Assembly: GCF_002954325.1 (NCBI RefSeq)
Contig: NZ_MQVX01000001.1
Span: forward strand, 501,546-565,545
DNA length: 64,000 bases
Reading direction: 5' to 3'
Source: Aureicoccus marinus
GTDB taxonomy: Bacteria > Bacteroidota > Bacteroidia > Flavobacteriales > Flavobacteriaceae
Shown here piece by piece: positions 18,160 to 26,276 of the stretch. The translations under genes were made by a program, and so were the position numbers. Under the pieces are notes generated by a model. It made no database searches, was not told the DNA's origin, and saw nothing but the letters and a program-made list of their open reading frames with translations. Positions within the stretch are counted from its first letter, which is position 1. Every line of letters begins with the position of its first letter.

Positions 18160-18230
18160 CGAAGCTCATTAAATAGACGAGCTAATCCTACTTTTGTTTC
18201 ACCAATTGTCAAAATTTCTTGCTGAATTGT
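18160..18230 (-). promoter_or_regulatory. LytTR-type promoter of the head-GIN gene
   Basis: Read on the minus strand: ACAATTCAG (18230-18222), 12 bp, ACAATTGGT (18209-18201), 33 bp, GAGCTTCG (18167-18160). The -7-like octamer is 34 bp before the ATG. Four other promoters in the window share the same repeat spacing and the same 33-bp gap. Confidence 0.65.
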
Positions 18231-18265
18231 CAGAATTCGGCTTTAAATGTTGAACAAAAGGCCCA

Positions 18266-19966
18266 TTATTCCTCGATTTGCGGCAGTTCAACTTCCTCAA
18301 GAATTTCAGCTGCCGATTCCTCGATCACCTCTTCTTCAAGGACTTCTTCAACCTCCACAGGTTCTTCTTCCTCTTCCTCCTCGATCGGGCAATCCAGGCA
18401 AATAAGTTTTCCTTCCTTGGTCATCTCCCACAGGTGATCAATCATTTTGTAGGAGTAGTAGCCATTGGCATTAAGAGTTCGGTAGCCCAAGTGATATCGG
18501 GTATCGGATTTCAATACGATCTTCTGACCAACAGGTAGGTAGAGCTTGATGCGAATTTCCTGGTCCCTGAATTTATTGGCCCAATCCGTCAGGAGGTAAT
18601 CATCCAGGATTAGTCGCTTATCGTCAAATCGGTAATTGTAGATGATTTTTTCGGCCATTTCCCGGGCTTCTTTATAATTAGCCCCATTGGCATTGCGTAC
18701 GATTTCGATGCGCATTTGATCATCTTCGGAAGGAAGTATATCAAAACGGACATCCTCGGAGTGCAAAATCTTTTCTCCATCGCCATCGTATTGCATACTC
18801 ATTCCATCGATTTCCATATTGAATTCGCTGTTGTAGTACTCGTACTTGCCCATGCTAATCGATAAGGTGTCAATAGGAGTGGAGGTGATCAAGGCCTTAT
18901 CCTCCCTGATCTGTCCTGTATAGGCGTGCATACTAGCCTGTTTTACTCCAATGACAACCAGGGTTCCTACCGCGGCTACCCAAACCAAAACCAAGACGGC
19001 CTTTGCCCAGCCCCCCAAGGACTTGAGGTTGTTGACAAGAATCTTCAACCCCAGATAAAAGAGGAAGAAGAAAGGGATTCCCACGACAAAAAATACCAGG
19101 GTAGAAATCGCCCAGGCCGGTATCCCTGTGATATTCATCAGGTTGTAAAAGTCCACCCCGGGAACGTGAATCACGTCCACCACCCCTGCTGTAAACAAAC
19201 CAATGAACAGGGCGACCAAGGTGAAGGCTCCCACAATGATCAAGATGATACCGATGAATTTACCGACCAGGCTCACTAAAAAACCCAGAACCGAACTTAA
19301 ACCCTCAAAAAAGCTACGGGATCCGCTTTTCACGCGGTTTCCCATTTTATCGTAATCGACGTTTTTGACTTTTTCGGCCACATCGTCAATTCCTTCTTTT
19401 ACCTTCTTTTCGATATTGCTAATATTAATCGGTTCCCCTCTCATATCCAGCTTCTCAGCTGTAGTCGTCGCCTCCGGAACCAGGATCCACAAGACGAAGT
19501 AAAGGATGAGTCCAAAGCCACTTCCAAAAATGGCCAGGATCAAAAACAGAATACGAATCCACAGCGCATCGATTCCTAAATAGTGCTGCAGACCGGCGCA
19601 CACACCGCCGATGTATTTGTTGTCCCAGTCACGGAATAGCTTCTTGGATCGCTTTGTTTCGCTTTCGGAGCTCGCTGATTGAGGCTCGTCAAAAAGATCT
19701 TCGTCCACGTGGTAGTCTTCTGGTTGACCCATGACGGTAATCACGTCGTCGACTTCCTTCATGGTGATCACCTGACGGTCGTTTTCCATTTTTTCGCTGA
19801 ACAACTCCGCGATACGTGCTTCGATATCGGCAATGATCTCATCACTTCCCGGTGTACCATCGAAGGATTTCTTGATGGATTCCAAATAACGCCTTAGTTT
19901 GGCGTAGGCCTCCTCGTCGATATGAAAGAAGGTGTTGGCTAAATTGATATTTACTGTCTTGTTCAT
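18266..19966 (-). CDS. PspC domain-containing membrane protein
   Basis: A 566-aa inner-membrane protein. The cytosolic N terminus (MNKTVNINLANTFFHIDEEA) carries the small helical region typical of Flavobacterial PspC fusions. A PspC domain follows (about 110-165: LFRDWDNKYIGGVCAGLQHYLGID, then a hydrophobic pair), then several more transmembrane helices (about 215-360). A soluble domain comes next and the tail is extremely acidic (EEEEEEPVEVEEVLEEEVIEES). PspC proteins sense envelope stress in Proteobacteria; the role here is inferred. It is followed by the head-GIN gene and preceded by a PadR regulator with an 8-bp gap, an arrangement seen often in this family of bacteria. Confidence 0.85.
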   Translation of the reverse strand: MNKTVNINLANTFFHIDEEAYAKLRRYLESIKKSFDGTPGSDEIIADIEARIAELFSEKMENDRQVITMKEVDDVITVMGQPEDYHVDEDLFDEPQSASSESETKRSKKLFRDWDNKYIGGVCAGLQHYLGIDALWIRILFLILAIFGSGFGLILYFVLWILVPEATTTAEKLDMRGEPINISNIEKKVKEGIDDVAEKVKNVDYDKMGNRVKSGSRSFFEGLSSVLGFLVSLVGKFIGIILIIVGAFTLVALFIGLFTAGVVDVIHVPGVDFYNLMNITGIPAWAISTLVFFVVGIPFFFLFYLGLKILVNNLKSLGGWAKAVLVLVWVAAVGTLVVIGVKQASMHAYTGQIREDKALITSTPIDTLSISMGKYEYYNSEFNMEIDGMSMQYDGDGEKILHSEDVRFDILPSEDDQMRIEIVRNANGANYKEAREMAEKIIYNYRFDDKRLILDDYLLTDWANKFRDQEIRIKLYLPVGQKIVLKSDTRYHLGYRTLNANGYYSYKMIDHLWEMTKEGKLICLDCPIEEEEEEEPVEVEEVLEEEVIEESAAEILEEVELPQIEE

Positions 19967-19974
19967 GGTTGCTG

Positions 19975-20304
19975 CTATTTTGTGTGTGTGACTAAGTTCA
20001 CGGCCTGTTGAAGGTCGTCCCAGGTACTGTCTAATTCCTTTAAGAAGATTTGACCGGTTTCAGTCAAAGCGTAGTACTTGCGTGGGGGGCCTGAGGTGGA
20101 TTCCTCCCAGCGGTATTGCAGTAGTCCTGCATTCTTTAGTCGAGTAAGTAAGGGGTAGATGGTTCCTTCCACCACGAGCATTTTGGCGTCCTTCAAGGTC
20201 GACAAAATTTCAGAAGCGTACTTGTCGCTGTCTGTGAGGATGGAGAGAATGCAATATTCTAGAACCCCTTTGCGCATTTGCGCTTTTGTGTTTTCAATAT
20301 TCAT
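19975..20304 (-). CDS. PadR family transcriptional regulator
   Basis: A 109-aa winged-helix repressor: MRKGVLEYCILSILTDSDKYASEIL, then the recognition helix and wing region VVEGTIYPLLTRLKNAGLLQYRWEESTSGPPRKYYALTETG, and a C-terminal dimerisation helix. PadR proteins usually repress neighbouring membrane-protein genes. It lies 8 bp upstream of the PspC gene in the same operon. A perfect 8-bp inverted repeat in the promoter of the upstream DUF4870 gene (21056-21082) is its most likely operator. Confidence 0.9.
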   Translation of the reverse strand: MNIENTKAQMRKGVLEYCILSILTDSDKYASEILSTLKDAKMLVVEGTIYPLLTRLKNAGLLQYRWEESTSGPPRKYYALTETGQIFLKELDSTWDDLQQAVNLVTHTK

Positions 20305-20359
20305 AACTGCCGGATTCGGTTAAGGTGGCAGACGACACCTTGGGTTACTGTTCGTTTAA

Positions 20360-20389
20360 AACAGCCGGGAGAGCCGACTCCCGGCTGTT
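20360..20389 (-). terminator. Strong hairpin between the DUF4870 and padR genes
   Basis: An 11-bp perfect stem (20360-20370 with 20379-20389) with an 8-base loop is followed on the minus strand by TTTT. A second, smaller inverted repeat (aaccaca/tgtggtt, 20392-20409) precedes it. It probably ends or attenuates the DUF4870 transcript before padR. Confidence 0.55.
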
Positions 20390-20454
20390 GCAACCACACT
20401 GCTGTGGTTAGGTTGGTTGTTGTTATAGGTTGATAAAACAACAAGGATGAAGTG

Positions 20455-20494
20455 GTGATTAATTGGTTGATTGATTGGATGATTGATTGATGAA
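20455..20494. repeat. Imperfect TGAT/GATT tetranucleotide repeat
   Basis: About ten imperfect copies of a TTGA/TGAT unit lie just beyond the DUF4870 stop codon. The tract is non-coding and its function is unknown. Confidence 0.5.
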
Positions 20495-20508
20495 TAAACT
20501 GGCTTTGT

Positions 20509-20994
20509 TTACTTGATGAATTTGATACTAAGCGGATAATTGAACAACTGACCGTCTGCGGTTCGGACTGTCGCCAATATGGAGTAAACAATATTGAGGA
20601 CAATCAATGTCAGGTGAACAAGTCCGGTAATACCTGCTGGCAAAAAGGCCCGACTTAAGCGCCAACCGCCGTCACCGTGAAAATGAACGTTCAGGCTGTT
20701 GAGTTCATTCAGACTGCCTAGGTCCAGGAAGCCGTCGTGAAATAAGTTGGGCAAGGATCCGATGATGAAGGGGATCCCAATCATTCCCGCGATGATGGAA
20801 TAAAGCAGCATACTTAACTGGAAATTCAATGCTTCCCGACCATTGTGATCAACAAATGCATAATCGCGTTTGTTCGCTGACCACAAGAGTAGGGGAACAA
20901 TGAAATTCCCAAAAGGGAAAATGTACTTGCTAAAAGTGGAGGCGTGGATGAGCGCCCCCAAATTCCGTTCGTGTTTACTGATTACTTCTGCCAT
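20509..20994 (-). CDS. DUF4870 domain-containing membrane protein
   Basis: A 161-aa inner-membrane protein. The family hallmark is a loop between helices: KRDYAFVDHNGREALNFQLSM. Hydrophobic segments flank it, at YIFPFGNFIVPLLLW, LYSIIAGMIGIPFIIG and LVHLTLIVLNIVYSILAT. The function of DUF4870 is unknown. The start is set at ATG 20994 (MAEVISKHERNLGALIH); seven extra upstream codons have no support. It is the first gene of a minus-strand unit that continues into padR, pspC and head-GIN, and its promoter contains a PadR-like inverted repeat. Confidence 0.8.
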   Translation of the reverse strand: MAEVISKHERNLGALIHASTFSKYIFPFGNFIVPLLLWSANKRDYAFVDHNGREALNFQLSMLLYSIIAGMIGIPFIIGSLPNLFHDGFLDLGSLNELNSLNVHFHGDGGWRLSRAFLPAGITGLVHLTLIVLNIVYSILATVRTADGQLFNYPLSIKFIK

Positions 20995-21037
20995 GATTTG
21001 ATTGATGATGAGCAAGCTGTTTCATTAGCTTACATGG

Positions 21038-21082
21038 CAAATATATATCCAAAAGACAGTACTATGCAAAGCAAAGTACTGT
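21038..21082 (-). promoter_or_regulatory. Promoter with inverted-repeat operator for the DUF4870-padR-pspC unit
   Basis: Minus strand: TATATTTG (21045-21038) is a perfect Bacteroidota -7 box, with TTG (21069-21067) 21 bp upstream. The inverted repeat ACAGTACT/AGTACTGT (21056-21063 and 21075-21082, 11-bp spacer) straddles the TTG, an ideal place for repression. PadR is the obvious candidate binder because its gene is in the same unit. Confidence 0.6.
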
Positions 21083-21148
21083 AATTTAACAAAGTATTAA
21101 CATTTCAATACTAGCCTAAAATGACCTACTTTCGAGCAAACTTCCCGT

Positions 21149-21604
21149 ATGAAAGCAGCTCAGTTCAATCGTTTCTCCTTTTTCAAATTGCCAAGTGCCT
21201 GGTGGTGTGGGGTGCGTTTGAGAATCATAACTAAAGAGGAGGCTAGCGTTACGGTTACCCATCGCTGGTTCAATCAGAACCCCTTTAAATCGATGTTTTG
21301 GGCCGTGCAGGGGATGGCTGCTGAATTGAGCACAGGAGCGATGGTGATCGATCAAATCCGCGACAGCGGAAAGTCGATTTCGATGCTTGTCGCGAACAAC
21401 AAGGCCAACTTTTCAAAAAAAGCCACCGGTAAAATTACCTTCGTCTGCAAGGACGGTCACAAATTAGCCGATGCGATTGACAAGGCTATTGAGACCGGTG
21501 AAGGTCAGACGGTTTGGATGCAATCCATCGGTACCAATACCGAAGGAGTGGTGGTCTCTACATTCGATTTTGAGTGGACTTTGCGTTTACGTCAAAAGAA
21601 GTAG
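21149..21604 (+). CDS. DUF4442 hotdog-fold (PaaI thioesterase-like) protein
   Basis: A 151-aa cytosolic protein with hotdog-fold features: FKLPSAWWCGVRLRIITKEEASVTVTH, then HRWFNQNPFKSMFWAVQGMAAELSTGAM with the central helix, and a beta-sheet C terminus. DUF4442 belongs to the acyl-CoA thioesterase superfamily, but the substrate is unknown. A TACTTTCG box at 21127-21134 may be its -7 element. It is convergent with the GPH symporter gene, which ends 6 bp away, with a small GC hairpin between them. Confidence 0.75.
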   Translation: MKAAQFNRFSFFKLPSAWWCGVRLRIITKEEASVTVTHRWFNQNPFKSMFWAVQGMAAELSTGAMVIDQIRDSGKSISMLVANNKANFSKKATGKITFVCKDGHKLADAIDKAIETGEGQTVWMQSIGTNTEGVVVSTFDFEWTLRLRQKK

Positions 21605-21609
21605 GCCGC

Positions 21610-23040
21610 TTACGAAGCGGCGGCAATCTTCCTTTTTTCCAGTTCAGCACGAACTTCATTCGCCTTTTTCTCGTCTACCGAGTATCGGCTCATGATCCAC
21701 ATGGCCAATAAAGTACCCACCATAGGGAAACCGGAGAAGATTAAACGCAGGCCTGTGATGGCGGAATCGGTTTGTACAGACGCTTCAGAATCGAATCCAA
21801 CCAGCCACATAAATAAACCGGCCAATCCTCCTGCAAAGGCAAATCCAACCTTGACCATCCACCAGTAGATGGCACCCAATTGGCCTTCTCGTCGAAGTCC
21901 TGTATTGAGCTCATCCAAATCGATGACATCAGCAGTCATGGACATCATGATGGTGAAGAGACTTCCAATTCCAAAAGAAAAGAAAGGCAGAGCGTAAAGG
22001 AACATATAGGGCTTGCCTGGAACCATAAAGAACCACAGCATAATGTAACCGATCAAGGAGATGGCTTGACCCATCATAAAGGCTTTTTTCTTCCCCATCG
22101 CTTTGGACATTCGGGTGATGATAGGGATCACCATGAACGTAGTGAACAAGGCCCCAACGCATCCAAAAAGGGTAGGCCAGAGGCCTGCTGCTCCCGCATC
22201 TCCTTTAAAGAGGTACCAAACGATAATAAAGAAAGAGAAACTCGCAACGGTGTTGAAACTGTTGTAAATCAAAAAGGTGGCGAAACAAATTTTGCGGAAG
22301 GCCGGAATGCTAAAAGCTGCTTTAATTCCAGCAAAGATTTCGCCGAAGCTTCCCAACACTGATTTTACGGTGAGCTCCTTATAGTCTTCGTTTACGGTAG
22401 ACTTGGTTTTAATAAATAGGGCGGGAACCATGGCGAAGAGGGTGCAGGCAATACCTACATAGATAGCCAATTCCCTTGTCGCCACATCGGCCGATTCGAA
22501 CCATTCGGGGTCGTACATAACCACCCACAACCAGGGGGCCAAAACCCAGGCCCATTGCCCAATCCACTGAGCAACTGCCATGATATGCGTACGCTCATGG
22601 AAATCAGTACTCATCTCGTAGCCCATGGCCACATAGGGTACACCGAAGATGGTAATCCCCAGATAAAAGCCAAAAGACCACAACAGGAAATAGGTGAAGT
22701 TATAGTCCAGGCTGTTTTCGCGGTAGAGTTGCCACATGGCAATAAAACAGATCCCCATCACAATAGAGCCAATAAGAACGTATTTCCGTCGTCTACCCCA
22801 GGTCGACTTCGTATTGTCCGAGATAAAACCCATCAGCGGATCTGTGATGGCATCAAAAATCCTAGGCAAGAAAAAGAGCACTCCCCACATCCAGGGTGGA
22901 AAGCCCAGATCTTGGACCAAAACAACCATAAATACACCCAGTGCTGCGGGGAACATTTGATTGGCTAACATGCCGATTCCAAAAGCCACTTTTGCGCCGA
23001 AAGACACCTTGCCGCCATCGGATTGAAGGGATTCACTCAT
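21610..23040 (-). CDS. GPH-family sodium/sugar symporter (MFS)
   Basis: A 476-aa inner-membrane transporter paralogous to the one at 7743-9305. It shares RIFDAITDPLMGFISDNTKSTWGRRRKYVLIG after helix 2 and MSMTADVIDLDELNTGLRREGQLGAIYWWMVK in the C-terminal half, the MelB-group signatures. Around 12 transmembrane segments are visible. No sugar-metabolic gene is adjacent, so the substrate cannot be inferred from context. Confidence 0.83.
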   Translation of the reverse strand: MSESLQSDGGKVSFGAKVAFGIGMLANQMFPAALGVFMVVLVQDLGFPPWMWGVLFFLPRIFDAITDPLMGFISDNTKSTWGRRRKYVLIGSIVMGICFIAMWQLYRENSLDYNFTYFLLWSFGFYLGITIFGVPYVAMGYEMSTDFHERTHIMAVAQWIGQWAWVLAPWLWVVMYDPEWFESADVATRELAIYVGIACTLFAMVPALFIKTKSTVNEDYKELTVKSVLGSFGEIFAGIKAAFSIPAFRKICFATFLIYNSFNTVASFSFFIIVWYLFKGDAGAAGLWPTLFGCVGALFTTFMVIPIITRMSKAMGKKKAFMMGQAISLIGYIMLWFFMVPGKPYMFLYALPFFSFGIGSLFTIMMSMTADVIDLDELNTGLRREGQLGAIYWWMVKVGFAFAGGLAGLFMWLVGFDSEASVQTDSAITGLRLIFSGFPMVGTLLAMWIMSRYSVDEKKANEVRAELEKRKIAAAS

Positions 23041-23210
23041 TGCGAAGAATTACAATTTTTCAAACGAAATTTTAAGTATACACAAAAATCATGGATCAAA
23101 AAAGAAAGGACCGAAATCCTGGAGGAATTCTTTTGCACTTTCCAGAAATTACGATCTTTACTTTTCATCCCCCTGAAGATTTGAAGGGCATTCAATTAAA
23201 AAACGAAAAC

Positions 23211-24011
23211 ATGGAAAATCACGAAATCGATTACGAAATATTTGGAGAAGAGATGCAGTACGTCGAGGTAGAGCTCGATCCGGATGAGGCAGCGATTGCC
23301 GAGGCCGGAAGCTTTATGATGATGGACAGCGACATCAAGATGGACACCATCTTTGGTGATGGCTCCAACCAGGAAAAAGGTGTGCTCGGAAAGTTGTTTT
23401 CGGCAGGGAAGCGACTGCTCACTGGCGAAAGCCTCTTTATGACCGCCTTTTTGAATATTGGGCAAGGAAAGAAGCGCGTTAGTTTTGCTTCGCCTTATCC
23501 CGGAAAAATTATACCCATAGATCTGTCTGAAAAAGGGGGGAAATTCATTTGCCAGAAGGACGCTTTTTTGTGCGCGGCCAAGGGAGTCTCGGTAGGGATT
23601 GAATTCTCCCGAAAACTCGGACGAGGGTTTTTTGGAGGTGAAGGCTTCATCATGCAGAAGCTGGAAGGTGACGGTATGGCTTTTGTCCATGCAGGCGGTA
23701 CGATGGCTCGCAAAGAACTAGCAGCAGGAGAAACCATCCGTGTAGACACCGGTTGTATCGTTGGTTTTACCAAGGACGTAGATTACAATATTGAATTTGT
23801 CGGCGGGATCAAGAATACGGTTTTTGGCGGGGAAGGACTCTTTTTCGCGACTTTGAGAGGGCCAGGCGTTGTCTATGTACAATCCTTGCCTTTTAGCCGA
23901 CTCGCCTCACGTGTTTGGGCTGCTGCACCTCAAATGGGGGGTAAAGACAAGGGGGAAGGCAGTGTACTTGGTGGTCTCGGAAATATACTCGACGGAGACA
24001 ACAGCTTCTAA
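23211..24011 (+). CDS. AIM24 / TIGR00266 family protein
   Basis: A 266-aa beta-rich protein starting MENHEIDYEIFGEEMQYVEVELDPDEA, the usual beginning of TIGR00266 proteins. Repeated Gly-rich beta segments follow, such as LLTGESLFMTAFLN, GGEGFIMQKLEGDGMAFVHAGG and VFGGEGLFFATLRGPG, corresponding to a double-psi-like internally duplicated fold. Function is unknown; eukaryotic AIM24 is mitochondrial. ATG 23211 is chosen over an in-frame ATG 120 bp upstream because the 40 extra residues have no family match. The nudK-like gene follows after 8 bp. Confidence 0.82.
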   Translation: MENHEIDYEIFGEEMQYVEVELDPDEAAIAEAGSFMMMDSDIKMDTIFGDGSNQEKGVLGKLFSAGKRLLTGESLFMTAFLNIGQGKKRVSFASPYPGKIIPIDLSEKGGKFICQKDAFLCAAKGVSVGIEFSRKLGRGFFGGEGFIMQKLEGDGMAFVHAGGTMARKELAAGETIRVDTGCIVGFTKDVDYNIEFVGGIKNTVFGGEGLFFATLRGPGVVYVQSLPFSRLASRVWAAAPQMGGKDKGEGSVLGGLGNILDGDNSF

Positions 24012-24019
24012 ATCACGCT

Positions 24020-24601
24020 ATGAAATACGGAGAAGTGAAGAATATCCGCGAGGAGTTGCTTTCGAACAATTGGCACTGGCTTAAAAAGGTCAGTTTCGAC
24101 TACCGTCGGGAAGACGGCAGTTGGGAAGCCCAGGTCCGGGAAGTCTATGATCGTGGCAACGGAGCCGTTGTCTTGCTGTACAATACCGAAGCAAAAAGTG
24201 TCGTCCTTACACGACAATTTAGAATGCCGACCTACTACAACGGTAATCCGGATGGGATGATGGTGGAGGCTTGTGCCGGAATCCTGGAAGACGAAAATCC
24301 CGAAAAAACCATTATCAAAGAGATAGAGGAAGAAACCGGTTACCGAATTACCCAACTGGAAAAGGTTCTGGAGTCCTATATGTCACCCGGCTCCGTTACC
24401 GAAATTCTTCATTTTTATCTGGCGCCCTATACCGCAGCGATGAAAGTCCATGAAGGTGGGGGCGTAGAAGATGAAACCGAGAATATTGAGGTGCTCGAAA
24501 TGCCCTTTCAGCAAGCCTTGGATTGGGTAGCCGATGGCCAGATCAAGGATGCCAAAACCATCCTTTTGCTGCAGTACGCTGCCCTGCACAAGATAATGTA
24601 A
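24020..24601 (+). CDS. nudK: NUDIX hydrolase, GDP-mannose pyrophosphatase type
   Basis: A 193-aa Nudix enzyme of the ADP-ribose/GDP-mannose pyrophosphatase branch. The Nudix box is AGILEDENPEKTIIKEIEEETGY (about residues 88-110), with one extra residue before the helix as in NudK. The segment TRQFRMPTYYNGNPDGMMVEACAG upstream and SYMSPGSVTEILHFYLA downstream match NudK. It would hydrolyse nucleotide sugars with Mg2+. It is likely co-transcribed with the AIM24-like gene and convergent with the PBP4-like gene. Confidence 0.83.
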   Translation: MKYGEVKNIREELLSNNWHWLKKVSFDYRREDGSWEAQVREVYDRGNGAVVLLYNTEAKSVVLTRQFRMPTYYNGNPDGMMVEACAGILEDENPEKTIIKEIEEETGYRITQLEKVLESYMSPGSVTEILHFYLAPYTAAMKVHEGGGVEDETENIEVLEMPFQQALDWVADGQIKDAKTILLLQYAALHKIM

Positions 24602-24606
24602 ACTCT

Positions 24607-25941
24607 TTAGTACTTTAGGTAGGCCTGATGCAGTAAAGTCGCTACCCGACGTCGGATTTCGACGGTGGGTTGTAGGTAGTGGTTTTGCATGAGGGCAAAG
24701 ACCAAAAGGTTGCCTTTTTCGGTATACAAGAAACCCGTCAGGTTGTAGTTGTTCCCGACATAGCCAGACTTGGCAAATACCACGGCGCTGTCCTTCGTAC
24801 TCTTTTGAAGCTCCCAAGCGGTTGAATTTCTTTGCACAAAAGAATAAGCCGGGAAGAGATTTTGCAGTCGACTTTCCGGAAAGTCCTTTTTTAAGGCGAG
24901 GAGGGTGTTGACCAAATTGGCCGGGCTTTGCAGATTGTAGCGTGAAAGCCCTGATCCGTCCACCCAGCGCGATCGATCCCGCAAGAAGGGCAGGTGCCAC
25001 TTGATGATGCTATCTCTCGATCTTCGGAAAGAAAGGGTGTCGGAGAGGGTAGAGGCCGACATCAACATGATTTGCTCGGCCAGAAAGTTGTCACTCTCGG
25101 CCATCATATACTTATAGAGAGAATCCGATACCGCACCCAAAAGGACTCTAAAAGGCGCCTCAAGGGCCGTACTATCCGTAAGGGAAGGAGCTATACTGTC
25201 AGGGGCTTTATAGAGGGGCAGTCCGAGTTCATTGGACAAGAGCGCCAGACTCAAGGAATCACTGGTGATGTAGGGAACAATCAAGGTGTCTCGCAGCGCT
25301 GTGCTCGGAAGGCTAAAGTCATTAGAAAATCGTTCCCTCCTGGGTTGTCTTTTGATGGATCGTTTTACGCGACTGCTCATCAGCGAAGGCAAAACCTGAA
25401 GACTGCTGTCCTTTTCAATAATTTCAACGGTATTCCCAAAAAGAGGAAAGGCCGAGCGGTCAGGCGAAAAATAGTAAGGATAGTCCTCCCATGCCCAACC
25501 CGGTCCCCAGGCATTTTCTTCAAACAATTCCCAATGGATCTGAATGGGCGGAGCTTTTCTCAGAAACCGAAGCGCTGTACTGTCTTTGAAATAGGGGTGT
25601 AACTGGGTGGGATCTCCAGTGGGAATAAGTTCTATGCGATCCTCTTGAAAGCGGTATTTTAAAACCGGTAGTCTGGTGGGGAGTAGTTTCATCCCCGTAT
25701 AGAGCGTAAATACCTTGGTGGTGCTGGCAGGAATAAAGAGTCTTTCGGCTTGACGGGCAAGAAGGGTGTCTCCTTCGGCAGTATTTAAAATCAAGATTCC
25801 TTCCAGGACTCCATTCTCCTGTGCAGAGGATTCGAGCCAATCCCGAACTTCTCTATCCCTCTCCATGCGATAAACGCTCTTACACGAGCTTCCTAATAAG
25901 AGCAGAAACAGGCTCGAAAACAGGAACTTACTAATCTTCAT
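24607..25941 (-). CDS. D-alanyl-D-alanine carboxypeptidase/endopeptidase, PBP4 (S13) family lipoprotein
   Basis: Periplasmic cell-wall peptidase, 444 aa from ATG 25941. The lipoprotein signal MKISKFLFSSLFLLLLGSSC precedes the enzyme. Penicillin-binding motifs are FIPASTTK (SxxK, Ser73 and Lys76), AESDNFLAEQ (SxN) and FAKSGYVGN (KSG in place of KTG). The long insert between SxxK and SxN fits the S13/DacB class. An in-frame ATG seven codons upstream is possible. It is convergent with nudK and separated from it by 5 bp. Confidence 0.85.
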   Translation of the reverse strand: MKISKFLFSSLFLLLLGSSCKSVYRMERDREVRDWLESSAQENGVLEGILILNTAEGDTLLARQAERLFIPASTTKVFTLYTGMKLLPTRLPVLKYRFQEDRIELIPTGDPTQLHPYFKDSTALRFLRKAPPIQIHWELFEENAWGPGWAWEDYPYYFSPDRSAFPLFGNTVEIIEKDSSLQVLPSLMSSRVKRSIKRQPRRERFSNDFSLPSTALRDTLIVPYITSDSLSLALLSNELGLPLYKAPDSIAPSLTDSTALEAPFRVLLGAVSDSLYKYMMAESDNFLAEQIMLMSASTLSDTLSFRRSRDSIIKWHLPFLRDRSRWVDGSGLSRYNLQSPANLVNTLLALKKDFPESRLQNLFPAYSFVQRNSTAWELQKSTKDSAVVFAKSGYVGNNYNLTGFLYTEKGNLLVFALMQNHYLQPTVEIRRRVATLLHQAYLKY

Positions 25942-26078
25942 TTTTCTGATGGTTTCACTCAAAATTAGGAAGTTTTAAAGAGGATTTTCACGAAGGTTTA
26001 ACGAATTGCTCTCAGACTGATTAAAATTAATTAGCTAAATTTATAACTGACCTAACGAACTAATAAATCTTTGACATT

Positions 26079-26276
26079 ATGGCGAGAGCGATGTTGGAGT
26101 ACACTAAAACTGTATTGCAAAAGGTGAGTTTTGACTCACAATTATTCACACAAGAGGTAAAAAAAGCGGTTCGACGTTTGTTGCCAGACGAAATTAAAGA
26201 ACTGCGGATTTGGATGGTTCGCTTTATTTACGATAAACCCGAATTACACTCCAGTTTACACTTACTCAATCCCTAG
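26079..26276 (+). CDS. Small conserved-looking protein (65 aa), unknown function
   Basis: A soluble, mostly helical 65-aa protein: MARAMLEYTKTVLQKVSFDSQLFTQEVKKAVRRL, then LLPDEIKELRIWMVRFIYDKPEL. Balanced charge, an ATG start and a preceding intergenic promoter-like region (AATCTTTG at 26067-26074, one mismatch to the -7 box) suggest a real gene. The 3' end overlaps the convergent oxyR stop by 4 bp. I do not recognise a domain. Confidence 0.65.
   Translation: MARAMLEYTKTVLQKVSFDSQLFTQEVKKAVRRLLPDEIKELRIWMVRFIYDKPELHSSLHLLNP

Noticed and set aside
20301..20603. 100-codon minus-strand open frame across the DUF4870-padR gap
   Set aside because: The translation is low-complexity Gln/Ser/Ile/Thr from the TGAT repeat and hairpins.
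21606..21625. GC hairpin between the DUF4442 and GPH genes as a terminator
   Set aside because: It overlaps coding sequence and lacks a T run directly after the stem; too weak to list.
24383..25000. 205-codon minus-strand open frame overlapping nudK and the PBP4-like gene
   Set aside because: It is an alternate frame of two well-supported genes and its translation has no domain.
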